Part shown: positions 7,937 through 14,266 of the stretch, one piece after another
Layout of the letters: each line of letters starts with the position of its first letter
How positions within the stretch are numbered: position 1 is the first letter of the stretch
Program-made: the position numbers and the translations under genes
Source: an uncultured Porphyromonadaceae bacterium
GTDB taxonomy: Bacteria > Bacteroidota > Bacteroidia > Bacteroidales > Muribaculaceae
Length of the DNA stretch: 14,422 nucleotides
Direction of reading: 5' to 3'
Assembly: GCA_902475285.1 (NCBI GenBank)
Contig: CABRZA010000055.1
Span: 1 to 14,422 of the forward strand
The notes under the pieces: generated by a model
What the model was told of the DNA's origin: nothing
Databases searched by the model: none
Seen by the model: only the letters and a program-made list of their open reading frames with translations

Positions 7937-9177
7937 AGCGTGCGGGTTAGGATGACGCGTCGGAGGAAGTTACGGAAAAAGTCGCAGTAGGCGGCGTCGG
8001 GTTTGTTGCCTCGCTCGGCGGTGTTGTTGATGCATCCTCCGCCGCAGTTATAGCGTGCGAAGCAGTCGCGGCACCAGGGCTGGCTGTCGACGTCGAGGGC
8101 GAGGAGGCGCGCGAGGCGCTCGGTGTCGATTTCAACGCCATCGTCGGTGACGCGGCCGTAGGTCCATCGGTCGTAGCCGCTTTGGTCGGGAGCGGAGATG
8201 CAGGGGCAGAGGGTGAGGTCGCCGGCGGGAGCGAGGGCGAGCTCGCCGGCGCAATAGCGCTCGACGGTGACATCGCAGTTGCGCAGCACCGAGGTGCTGA
8301 GCATCATGCCTTTGGCTTCGGCCAGGTCGCGGGCTTCGAGGAAGCCGTCGGTGAAGGCGCGGTAGAACTCGGGAGTATGCGGCTGGGTGGCAGGCTCGAA
8401 GGCGAGATAGCGCACGCCGGGGAGGTCGCGGGCGGCGGCACGCACCATGTCGGGCATGCGGTTGACGGCGAGGTCGGTTATCACCGAGTTTATAGCCGGG
8501 ACGACACCGGCCGTGAGGAGCGCGCGGAGGTTGGCGAGCACGCGGTCGTAGTTGCGGCGCTGGGCGTTTTGAAGCTCGGGGAGGAGCTCGAAGGAGACGG
8601 CGAGGTCGATGCGTGCGCGGAGGCAGATGTCGGCGAAGTCGGCGGGGAGGATAGACCCGTTGGTTATCAGGGTGATGTGTATCGGCGCCGGGTAGTCTTT
8701 GCGCAGCTCCTCCACAAGCTCTATGGCCGGGCGGACGATGCTTTCCCAACAGAGCATGGGTTCGCCACCGCCGAAGAGGGTGATATGGAGAGGAACCGGG
8801 GCCGGGCGTTCGATACCTATGAACCAACCTATTGCGCGCTCCACCTGCGGCCATGAGAGAGTTTGGGGTGAACGGCTGCGGGCCGAGTAGCAGTAGGAGC
8901 AGGCGAAATTGCAGGCGTTGGTGGGGAGGATGGATAGGTTGCGGAAGTCGGCCACGGAACGTATGCGTGCAACGGGCTCGTGCTCCGAGAGTTGGCGGAG
9001 GGTGTCGGCGGCTTCGGCATCGTCGCAAGTGCCCTCGGCTACGGCTTGGAGGAGGCTTAGCTCGGCGGCGTCGACTAAGGCGCTGCTGTCGGCCAAGGGG
9101 ACGTAGAGCAGGCGGCGTCCGTCGGCGTCGACGGGGCCGAGGTCGTAGATGCGGAGGTCACTGAGCTTGGTGGGCAT
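7933..9177 (-). CDS. Radical SAM/SPASM protein 2
   Basis: A 414-residue probable peptide maturase. It has LLYVPLAD (23-30), CNFACSYC (Cys89, 93, 96), GGGEP (136-140), SFELLPELQNAQRRNYD (195-211) and the SPASM cysteines 309, 324, 369, 372, 378, 382 and 398. The start ATG lies 20 nt inside the end of protein 1, the longest overlap in the operon. The alignment of the N-terminus with the paralogs supports this start. Between the radical SAM core and SPASM it shares the MxNFYRAF-type helix region in its own form (TPEFYRAFTDGFLEA), which is variable between paralogs and could hold specificity. The role is inferred from family and neighbours; which bond it forms cannot be read from sequence. Confidence 0.93.
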   Translation of the reverse strand: MPTKLSDLRIYDLGPVDADGRRLLYVPLADSSALVDAAELSLLQAVAEGTCDDAEAADTLRQLSEHEPVARIRSVADFRNLSILPTNACNFACSYCYSARSRSPQTLSWPQVERAIGWFIGIERPAPVPLHITLFGGGEPMLCWESIVRPAIELVEELRKDYPAPIHITLITNGSILPADFADICLRARIDLAVSFELLPELQNAQRRNYDRVLANLRALLTAGVVPAINSVITDLAVNRMPDMVRAAARDLPGVRYLAFEPATQPHTPEFYRAFTDGFLEARDLAEAKGMMLSTSVLRNCDVTVERYCAGELALAPAGDLTLCPCISAPDQSGYDRWTYGRVTDDGVEIDTERLARLLALDVDSQPWCRDCFARYNCGGGCINNTAERGNKPDAAYCDFFRNFLRRVILTRTL

Positions 9178-10432
9178 GGCTTATTTCTTCTTTTATAAGT
9201 CGCTCAATAACAGCTCGGTTGAAGCGACATACTTCGGCCAGGAATTCGGGGGCGTAGGTGGAGCGGCGTGTGAAGCATTCGCCGCCGCAGCTCCATTTGG
9301 CCACGCAGTCGGCGCACTCGGGGTAGGCGCCGACATTGCGGGAGTAGAGTTCGCCGAAGCGCCGGCGGTCGATGCGGACTTCGCCGTCGGCCACGCGGCC
9401 GTAGACGCACTCGCCGAAGCGTGGCTCGGCAGGCGACGACACCAAGTGGCATACCGATATGCGGCCCGAAGGGGTGAGGGCGAACTTGCCCGGGCAGTGG
9501 CGTGCGGTGACGCCTCGGAGGGAGTCGTCGAAGGTGAAGCGGAGAGGTACGCCGCGGCGCAAGGATATGTCTTTGGCTTTGAAATAGTTGGAGAGAAATG
9601 CGTCGTAAAAGCGCCGCATGGCTTCGGGAGTGCCGAAGAGGTCGGTGCCGGTGGCCGGCTCTACGGTGTACTGTGCCAGGCCCGGATAGCGGTCGGCGAC
9701 GGTGCCGACCATCTCTTCGATGCGCTCGACCGAGGAAGGGATGATGGTGGAGTTGACCATCGTGCGGATGCCGGCGTCGAGGAGCGCTCGTATATTGCGG
9801 TCCACCACTTCGTAGTGGCCTCGGTTGGCGTTCTGCACGTCGGGAAGAACGTCGAACGACACGCCTACGGAGCAGCCCTTGTCTTTGAGGAAAGAAATCT
9901 TGTCGGGTGAGAGGAGGGTGCCGTTGGTAATGAGGGCTATATGGAGGGCGATGCCCTGGCTGTCGGCGAGCTCACGGGCGAGGCTTATGGCTTTCGATGT
10001 CACGGGCCAGGTGGCGAGGGGTTCGCCGCCGCCGGTGATGAATATGGAGAGCGGTGCGGCGTGGGTTCGCTCTTTGTCGACGAACCAGCGCAGCCCGGCT
10101 ACAAGGTCGGCGTCGGCGATGACGCTGTTGTTGCGTCCGGCGGCCGAATAGCAGTAGGAGCAGCGGAGGTTGCAGATGTTGTTGGGGATAAGGGAGAGTT
10201 TAGTGGTGCGTTCGATGGGCGGATTGCGTTCGAGCGATGGGCGGGAAGCGCTGAGGTTCGCTATAAGTCCTTTTGCCTCAGGAGGATATGCCTGCGGGTC
10301 GGTGGCCATTAGCGCGTCGGCAGATGCTTTGTCGACGAGGCACAGTTCACCCGTGAGAGGCGCGTAGACTATCGACCACTCCGAGGTGTGGGGCAGGATG
10401 AAGATTTCAGTTTCGGGCAGGCGGAAGGCCAT
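9158..10432 (-). CDS. Radical SAM/SPASM protein 1
   Basis: A 424-residue protein, the first maturase after the Cys-rich peptide. Domains: an N-terminal segment of about 75 residues with IVYAPLTG (21-28); the radical SAM barrel with CNLRCSYC (Cys87, 91, 94), GGGEP (134-138) and SFDVLPDVQNANRGHYE (192-208); and SPASM with Cys313, 328, 373, 376, 382, 386 and 402 in the standard CX2CX5CX3C arrangement. It is separated from the peptide gene by 81 bases that hold a hairpin with a T-rich tail, so it is expected to be made at a lower level than the peptide. The N-terminal segment could be a peptide-recognition element, but I cannot show a RiPP recognition fold from sequence. Its C-terminus continues into the start of protein 2. 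Confidence 0.94.
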   Translation of the reverse strand: MAFRLPETEIFILPHTSEWSIVYAPLTGELCLVDKASADALMATDPQAYPPEAKGLIANLSASRPSLERNPPIERTTKLSLIPNNICNLRCSYCYSAAGRNNSVIADADLVAGLRWFVDKERTHAAPLSIFITGGGEPLATWPVTSKAISLARELADSQGIALHIALITNGTLLSPDKISFLKDKGCSVGVSFDVLPDVQNANRGHYEVVDRNIRALLDAGIRTMVNSTIIPSSVERIEEMVGTVADRYPGLAQYTVEPATGTDLFGTPEAMRRFYDAFLSNYFKAKDISLRRGVPLRFTFDDSLRGVTARHCPGKFALTPSGRISVCHLVSSPAEPRFGECVYGRVADGEVRIDRRRFGELYSRNVGAYPECADCVAKWSCGGECFTRRSTYAPEFLAEVCRFNRAVIERLIKEEISHAHQAQ

Positions 10433-10459
10433 GGGCAGACTAAGGTTTGGAAAATAAAG

Positions 10460-10492
10460 AGCACTCCGCTCGGAACGACCCTTGCGGAGCGC
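10460..10492 (-). terminator. Attenuator-like hairpin after the peptide gene
   Basis: On the minus strand a 9-bp stem (GCGCTCCGC with GCGGAGTGC, one G-U pair; plus-strand arms 10484-10492 and 10461-10469) with a 14-base loop is followed by TCTTTATTTT. It lies between the stop of the 28-residue peptide and the ATG of SPASM protein 1. Partial termination here would yield many copies of a short peptide mRNA and fewer of the enzyme mRNA, as known from many RiPP operons. Confidence 0.7.
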
Positions 10493-10513
10493 CCTTGATG
10501 ATTAAGGAGTTAA

Positions 10514-10600
10514 TCAGTCGTTGCAACGGCAGCCGCCACCGAAGCAGTCGCAGCAACCCGCAGCCTTGGTGTTAGCTTTCTTAACTTTTACAACTTTCAT
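10514..10600 (-). CDS. Cys-rich RiPP precursor peptide (28 aa)
   Basis: A 28-residue frame starts MKVVKVKKANTK and ends GCCDCFGGGCRCND, then TGA. It falls naturally into a Lys/Val-rich basic leader of about 15 residues and a compact core with five cysteines (16, 17, 19, 24, 26) around a FGGG turn. An in-frame stop lies upstream with no start codon between, so this ATG is the only possible start. It sits directly before five radical SAM/SPASM genes, behind the operon promoter and before an attenuator-like hairpin, which is the classic place for a precursor. Cys-rich cores are known substrates of SPASM enzymes that form thioether links. No double-Gly leader site is evident; the GGG lies inside the core. 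I do not recognise a named family. The assignment rests on composition and context, not on similarity. Confidence 0.82.
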   Translation of the reverse strand: MKVVKVKKANTKAAGCCDCFGGGCRCND

Positions 10601-10611
10601 GGCTGTGTGTA

Positions 10612-10731
10612 TTAGATGGTTGACCCTACTTTATTTCCGGCTATTTCGGATGTGCCGCCTGTTCTGCTGGTGAGTGTGCGCCTGCCGTCGATATGGATTA
10701 CGAGAGGATACAAGTAAACTATGGCAGGCAT
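10612..10731 (-). CDS. Possible 39-aa leader ORF or second peptide
   Basis: An ATG preceded by TCGTAAA opens 39 codons (begins MPAIVYLYPLVIHIDG, ends GNKVGSTI) and a TAA, 11 bases before the ATG of the Cys-rich peptide. It is the first reading frame after the predicted promoter, with a 5' leader of about 37 nt. The product has a hydrophobic N-terminal half and a Thr/Gly-rich polar second half, no Cys and no recognised domain. It could be a second small peptide, a regulatory upstream ORF, or chance. No similarity supports it. Confidence 0.3.
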   Translation of the reverse strand: MPAIVYLYPLVIHIDGRRTLTSRTGGTSEIAGNKVGSTI

Positions 10732-10773
10732 TTTACGACTCGATAGATTCGAACAGGGAAGTCTATACGACGG

Positions 10774-10803
10774 CAAAGTTACGAATAAAAATCATTTCTG
10801 CAA
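10774..10803 (-). promoter_or_regulatory. Bacteroidetes-type promoter of the peptide operon
   Basis: On the minus strand TTG (10801-10803) is followed, after exactly 19 bp, by TAACTTTG (10774-10781), a full match to the phylum's TAnnTTTG -7 element. Transcription would start near 10768, about 168 nt before the Cys-rich peptide ATG. It lies just beyond the terminator of the upstream DUF4252 gene, so the peptide operon has its own start. Confidence 0.7.
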
Positions 10804-10854
10804 CCCTCAAAGGCCATAATGTGTCGCAGAACATAAAAATCTTCCCTTTCGCCA

Positions 10855-10900
10855 TAAAAACATAAGGACATAGGAAGGAGGCTTTCCGATGTCCTTATGT
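10855..10900 (-). terminator. Rho-independent terminator of the sigma factor unit
   Basis: A perfect 12-bp stem (10860-10871 with 10889-10900), extended inside by four more pairs after one mismatch, is followed on the minus strand by TTTTTATGG. It ends the sigma/anti-sigma/DUF4252 transcript 20 bases after the last stop codon and insulates the peptide operon promoter. Confidence 0.88.
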
Positions 10901-10919
10901 GCAGTATTTTTGCGGGCGG

Positions 10920-11402
10920 TCAGTCGCAGTATTCTTTCATGAGTTCGGCGACGTTGATTTTGCCTTTGATGAAGACGAGGTTCAGCTCGCCGGGTTCGGT
11001 GTTGTAGATCAATAGATTGTGGATTATGTCGGGGTGGTCGTCGTCGGCTACGCCGCCGTAGATGGCGGTGTGTTCGCGGTCTTCCTGCGTGTCGACGAGG
11101 AGTTCGAGGTTGAGGTGTTCGATGGTCTTGTCGGCGAGGCGTGTGGCTTCGGGGATGGTGGCGGCGTGGTCGCAGTTTATCACTTCGAGTGAGTTGATGT
11201 CTTTGATGGCTTTCATGGCGGCGATTTCGCCGTCCATCATAGCGGCTGCCATGCCGAGGCGCATGGCGGCTTTGCCGATGTAGACCGATGTGACGTTGGG
11301 TAGCGCGGCCACTTCTTTGAATACTTTTGCCTGGCCGATGCAGCTTGTGGGGAGGATGGCCATGATGCCCAGGATGAGGGCGATGATGATGTTGCGTCGC
11401 AT
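10920..11402 (-). CDS. DUF4252-like lipoprotein
   Basis: A 160-residue protein with a signal peptide ending in LPTSC (Cys21), a likely but not ideal lipobox. The mature part matches what I know of the Bacteroidetes DUF4252 family: VAALPNVTSVYIGKAAMRLGM near the start, a middle segment on gene-wide residues (DINSLEVINCDH), and an ending LNLVFIKGKINVAELMKEY. The function of the family is unknown; it is envelope-located. The gene starts six bases after the anti-sigma stop. The arrangement sigma factor, membrane protein, DUF4252 lipoprotein is common in Bacteroidetes, which points to a role in, or control by, that sigma pathway. The strong terminator after it separates it from the peptide operon. 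Confidence 0.8.
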   Translation of the reverse strand: MRRNIIIALILGIMAILPTSCIGQAKVFKEVAALPNVTSVYIGKAAMRLGMAAAMMDGEIAAMKAIKDINSLEVINCDHAATIPEATRLADKTIEHLNLELLVDTQEDREHTAIYGGVADDDHPDIIHNLLIYNTEPGELNLVFIKGKINVAELMKEYCD

Positions 11403-11408
11403 AGATTT

Positions 11409-11915
11409 TTAGTTGTTGATTATTTGTTCGGCTTTTGTTATTCCGCGGGCGGCGTGGCGCATTGAGCGGTCGATTTGGGCGAGGGCCATGAGGGTGGTTT
11501 GCGCCACTTGGGCTGAGTCGGTGAGTTCGATATATGGGTCGGCTTCGACTTCGGCATATGTCTCGGACTCGATTGCCTTCGGGGCCGGAACGAAGAGGAG
11601 TGCAGCGCCGGCAAGCAGGAGAAGTGCGACAGCGGCTGCTGCCGACAGGCGTTGCCGGAATATATTCTGCGGACGGCGGCCGACGGTGGCGCGGAGGATG
11701 CGCTGCTCGAGGTCGGAGGGAACGTCGTCGTCGGCCTCGCGTCGGCCGGTGGCGATGGCGCGGAAGAGCGCGGCGTCGGCCCGGAGGTCGGCGGGGATGT
11801 CGTCGCGGTCGACGAACCATTGCTCGAGCGCGGTGGCTTCGTCGGGAGTGGCGGTGCCGTCGTACCACTTGTGGAGCAGGCGGCGTATGTCGGTGATATC
11901 CAAGGGGGTGTTCAT
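11409..11915 (-). CDS. Anti-sigma factor-like single-pass membrane protein
   Basis: A 168-residue protein: a cytoplasmic N-terminal part with MNTPLDITDIRRLLHKWYDG and ATPDEATALEQWF (the pattern of the small zinc-less anti-sigma domain of FecR-like proteins), a single hydrophobic helix at about 91-109 and a periplasmic C-terminal part of about 60 residues. The ATG overlaps the sigma factor's stop as ATGA, so the two are co-translated at matched levels, as expected for a sigma/anti-sigma pair. The C-terminal domain is too short for a full FecR sensor. The chosen start removes a longer N-terminal extension that would overlap the sigma gene out of frame. The inducing signal is unknown. Confidence 0.78.
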   Translation of the reverse strand: MNTPLDITDIRRLLHKWYDGTATPDEATALEQWFVDRDDIPADLRADAALFRAIATGRREADDDVPSDLEQRILRATVGRRPQNIFRQRLSAAAAVALLLLAGAALLFVPAPKAIESETYAEVEADPYIELTDSAQVAQTTLMALAQIDRSMRHAARGITKAEQIINN

Positions 11916-12403
11916 GCTTCGGATATTTTGGTGTATATTTCTTTCAATTTGCGACGCGCGCGGCTGAGTAGCTGGCGGACGTTGTCGGGCGAGAGGCCTG
12001 TGAGGGAGGAAATTTCGTCGTTGGGGCATCCGCCGTAGGCGCTGAGGCGGATGACGGTCTGCTGGCGCTCGGGGAGGGAGTCGATGATGCGGTCGATGGT
12101 GTCGGCAGTGTCGAAGTCGGGTTGCGCGTCGGTGTCGGAGTGGGTTGTCAGAGCGTCGATGCCTACGGAGTCGCGTCGGGAGCGGATGAGGTCGATTGCC
12201 GAGGTGCGGACCACGCTGACGGCATAGGCGGCGGGATTGTCGACGGAGATGAGTGCGGGTCCGCGGCGCCATATTTTTATCATGGCTTCCTGCACGACGT
12301 CGGCGGCATCGTCGTCGTTTCCGACGATGGCTCTTGCCACGGCGAAAAGCGCGCTGCTCTGCGACACATATCGTTCGCGAAATATCTCTTCTAAGCCTTT
12401 CAT
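11912..12403 (-). CDS. ECF-type RNA polymerase sigma factor
   Basis: A 163-residue sigma-70 family protein at the usual length of group 4 (ECF) factors. Region 2 is seen in FRERYVSQSSALFAVARAIV and DAADVVQEAMIKIWRR with the following NPAAYAVSVVRTSAIDLIR stretch. Region 4 (about 111-157) contains LPERQQTVIRLSAYGG, the helix-turn-helix DEISSLTGLSPDNVRQLLSR and a basic end. The start MKGLEEIFRERY fits the family; the open frame extends upstream but without sigma-like sequence. It directs RNA polymerase to a small regulon, held by the membrane protein encoded next. The regulon is unknown; the peptide operon's promoter looks housekeeping-type, which argues against direct control. Confidence 0.92.
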   Translation of the reverse strand: MKGLEEIFRERYVSQSSALFAVARAIVGNDDDAADVVQEAMIKIWRRGPALISVDNPAAYAVSVVRTSAIDLIRSRRDSVGIDALTTHSDTDAQPDFDTADTIDRIIDSLPERQQTVIRLSAYGGCPNDEISSLTGLSPDNVRQLLSRARRKLKEIYTKISEA

Positions 12404-12477
12404 ACTTCTACGACGGAGTAAATATGCGAAATGTGACGGCGCCGGGCAAAAAATCGGAAAATCGCTGAGTGGGCGGC

Positions 12478-12600
12478 TCAGAAGCTCCGATATTCGGTGG
12501 GCGTGATGCCGTTGATGCGGCGGAAGAAACGGCAGAAGGCTGCCTTGCTTGAAAAACCGAGTGTGTCGGCGATTTCGGTCACTATACTTACGGGCTTGCA
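12478..12600 (-). pseudogene. AraC-family regulator, C-terminal 40-residue remnant
   Basis: The minus-strand frame ending at 12478 carries the second helix-turn-helix of an AraC-type DNA-binding domain: VSIVTEIADTLGFSSKAAF, then CRFFRRINGITPTEYRSF, an almost textbook match to the 'GFSSxSxFxRxFKxxxGxTPxEYR' signature. Similarity stops near 12600. The first helix-turn-helix and the whole N-terminal part are missing, and the open frame beyond that point (to 12879) is antisense to another gene fragment. With only 40 residues left it cannot be a working regulator. Confidence 0.75.
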
Positions 12601-12603
12601 CTG

Positions 12604-12912
12604 GGTGTGGATGCATATGCCGGCGACTATTCGACGACGTCGTGGAACAATGGAACATGGTATGCCCTTTACAACGGCAGCAACGTGGCCCTGGCATTCA
12701 AGACGCCTACAGGTGGAGGCAGCCCTCTTGTGGTGTCGACGAGCGGTACGACGACGCTCAAATCGGGTGTTACCGTGAGCGGTGGCAGCAATGTTACCCT
12801 CTCCAATTATGGGTCGGGCGGCGGCAACCGTCCCGGCGGCGGCTGGGGCCGACCGCAAGAGCAATACGCACTGGAACATAAAAATAAATCACCCCTGGCG
12901 CTGAGGCGGTAG
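12604..12912 (+). pseudogene. C-terminal remnant of secreted Gly/Ser/Thr-rich protein
   Basis: A plus-strand frame of about 100 residues without a proper start. The sequence (TWYALYNGSNVALAFKTP, LVVSTSGTTTLKSGVTVSGG, then a Gly-rich tail GSGGGNRPGGGWG) has the composition of a beta-rich, extracellular domain and resembles, from memory, the C-terminal end of Bacteroidales carbohydrate-binding-domain (DUF4353-like) proteins. The N-terminal bulk is missing; the frame joins the AraC remnant at about 12600-12606. The last 20 residues run into the downstream hairpin, so the original stop may also be altered. Family assignment is tentative; the truncated status is firmer. Confidence 0.5.
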
Positions 12913-12922
12913 GGGTGATTTT
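12886..12922. terminator. Bidirectional hairpin terminator
   Basis: An 11-bp stem (12886-12896 with 12911-12921) and a 14-base loop. On the minus strand it is followed by TATTTTTATG and lies 18 bases past the stop of the Spy-like gene. On the plus strand its right arm ends in a short TTTT and it would have ended the secreted-protein remnant. Confidence 0.82.
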
Positions 12923-12939
12923 GTGAGGTTGTGCGGATG

Positions 12940-13425
12940 TTATTTACGGTCGCGGTTGCGGTCGGCTTTAGCTTTGTCGTGGCAGTGGCGGTGGCCGCGG
13001 TTCATTCGGGCTGCGTCTTTGCCACCTTTTCCAGGCTTGTTGCCGGCGTTGACGAAGTTGTTTTCGAGGAAGGTGACGTACTGCTCGGGGGTGAGGATTT
13101 CCTTTATTTTGGCGAGCATGTCGCGGCGGCCGTTTTCACGAGTTTGACGGCGGTCGGCGTCGGCCTTCTTGCGATCGGCGCGGGCCTGCTGACGCTGCTC
13201 GGTGCAGGTCTTGCGGAGGTCGTCGATCTTAGCCTGCTGCTCGGGGGTGAGGTTGAGGCCTTCGAAGGGCGAGCACTTGGGAGCGTCGGCGCGGCAGCCG
13301 TGCTGTGCGGTGCACTGAGCGGTTGCGTTGCAGGTGTTGTTTTCGGTGGTAGCTGCGGGCTGGGCTGCGAAGGCTGCGCCGATGCCGGCTGCGCCAAGGG
13401 CAATTGCCATGATAATTTTCTTCAT
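12940..13425 (-). CDS. Periplasmic Spy/CpxP-like LTPEQ protein
   Basis: A 161-residue protein with a signal peptide (cut probably after AAFA, residue 20). The mature part has two LTPEQ motifs (59-63 and 111-115) separated by a long charged helix rich in Arg, Lys and Gln, the arrangement of the Spy/CpxP-like stress chaperones, of which Bacteroidetes carry many (DUF4890-type). Before the first motif lies a Cys-containing stretch with Cys32, 38, 44 and 51, and the C-terminus is rich in basic residues and His (RGHRHCHDK), suggesting metal binding or disulfides. Expected role: periplasmic protein folding or metal and envelope stress response. It is a single-gene unit with its own terminator. Confidence 0.78.
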   Translation of the reverse strand: MKKIIMAIALGAAGIGAAFAAQPAATTENNTCNATAQCTAQHGCRADAPKCSPFEGLNLTPEQQAKIDDLRKTCTEQRQQARADRKKADADRRQTRENGRRDMLAKIKEILTPEQYVTFLENNFVNAGNKPGKGGKDAARMNRGHRHCHDKAKADRNRDRK

Positions 13426-13615
13426 AATTCGAGAGATAAAGTAGTTGATATTTTAATGTAGATTATTCGTTCGGGCTTACGGATGTTAAGCTGTTTGCCG
13501 ACTGTTGGTGCTTTGGTGTCGGAATAATGGGCTCTTTTCTTATCCGTTCGTTATCTTTGACGCCGAAAAGGGCTATATAGTTTAATCGGGCATATTGATT
13601 TTAACTATTGTTAAT

Positions 13616-13649
13616 AAAACGCCGCACTCGGCTGGGAGCGCGGCGTTTT
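13616..13649. terminator. Hairpin terminator after rubrerythrin
   Basis: A 10-bp stem AAAACGCCGC/GCGGCGTTTT (13616-13625 with 13640-13649) with a 14-base loop, 35 bases after the rubrerythrin stop. The A/T ends of the stem give a T-run in either direction. On the minus strand it closes the rubrerythrin transcript. Confidence 0.85.
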
Positions 13650-13684
13650 GGGGCAAAAGTGTGAAAATACGGTGAATAAGAGGG

Positions 13685-14266
13685 TCAATAGTTGGTGGGG
13701 CGGCGTTCGAACCAGCCTTGGTCCATGCCGCATACGGGGCATCGTTTTGGCGCGGATTTGGCAGTGATGGTGAATCCGCACTTGCGGCACATCCACTCGA
13801 TGGGTTCGGGTTCTTCGAACTCGCGACCGTTTTCGAGGCGTTCGAGGAGCTTGAGGTAGCGCTGTTCGTGCATCTGCTCCACCTTTGCTATGAGGCGGTA
13901 GAGGTTGGCAATCTGCGGGAATCCTTCCTCCTGTGCCGTCTTGGCGAAGCTCTCGTAGAGTTCGCCCCACTCCTCGCGTTCGCCGGCGGCAGCTTCGGCA
14001 AGGTTCTTTGCGGTGTCGCCGACGACACCGGCAGGATAGGCGGCGGTAATTTCGACCGTGCCACCCTCGAGCATTGAGAAGAAGCGACGGGCATGGCTGA
14101 GTTCCTGCTCGGCCGTTTCGAGGAATACGGCAGCTATCTGCTCGTAGCCTTCCTCACGGGCTTTTTCGGCGAAGAGAGTGTAGCGCGAGCGTGCCTGGCT
14201 CTCGCCGGCGAAGGAAGCCAGAAGATTGTGCTCCGTTCGGGTTCCTTTTATACTTTTCTGTTCCAT
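13685..14266 (-). CDS. rbr: Rubrerythrin
   Basis: A 193-residue rubrerythrin. The N-terminal four-helix ferritin-like domain carries the diiron ligands: Glu22, the EQELSHA segment (Glu55, His58), a Glu near 97, and EQMHEQRY (Glu130, His133). The C-terminal rubredoxin-like domain has Cys160, Cys163, Cys176 and Cys179 (CRKCG and CPVCG). It reduces hydrogen peroxide to water in the cytoplasm of anaerobes, passing electrons from the FeCys4 site to the diiron site. Length and domain order are standard. It stands alone with its own terminator. No clear phylum-type promoter or PerR-type operator could be picked out in 14267-14422, which is A/T-rich and otherwise holds no gene. Confidence 0.97.
   Translation of the reverse strand: MEQKSIKGTRTEHNLLASFAGESQARSRYTLFAEKAREEGYEQIAAVFLETAEQELSHARRFFSMLEGGTVEITAAYPAGVVGDTAKNLAEAAAGEREEWGELYESFAKTAQEEGFPQIANLYRLIAKVEQMHEQRYLKLLERLENGREFEEPEPIEWMCRKCGFTITAKSAPKRCPVCGMDQGWFERRPTNY

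Noticed and set aside
10684..10774. 7-bp inverted repeat GCCGTCG/CGACGGC in the peptide operon leader
   Set aside because: The far arm overlaps the predicted promoter and start site, and such GTCG-rich words are common throughout this window, so a riboswitch-like fold is not supported.
12404..12697. N-terminal extension of the sigma factor frame
   Set aside because: The added sequence is not sigma-like and runs through the AraC remnant; MKGLEEIFRERY is the normal ECF start.
13552..13559. Plus-strand TATCTTTG, a match to the -7 promoter element
   Set aside because: No TTTG at 19-21 bp upstream and no plus-strand gene downstream.
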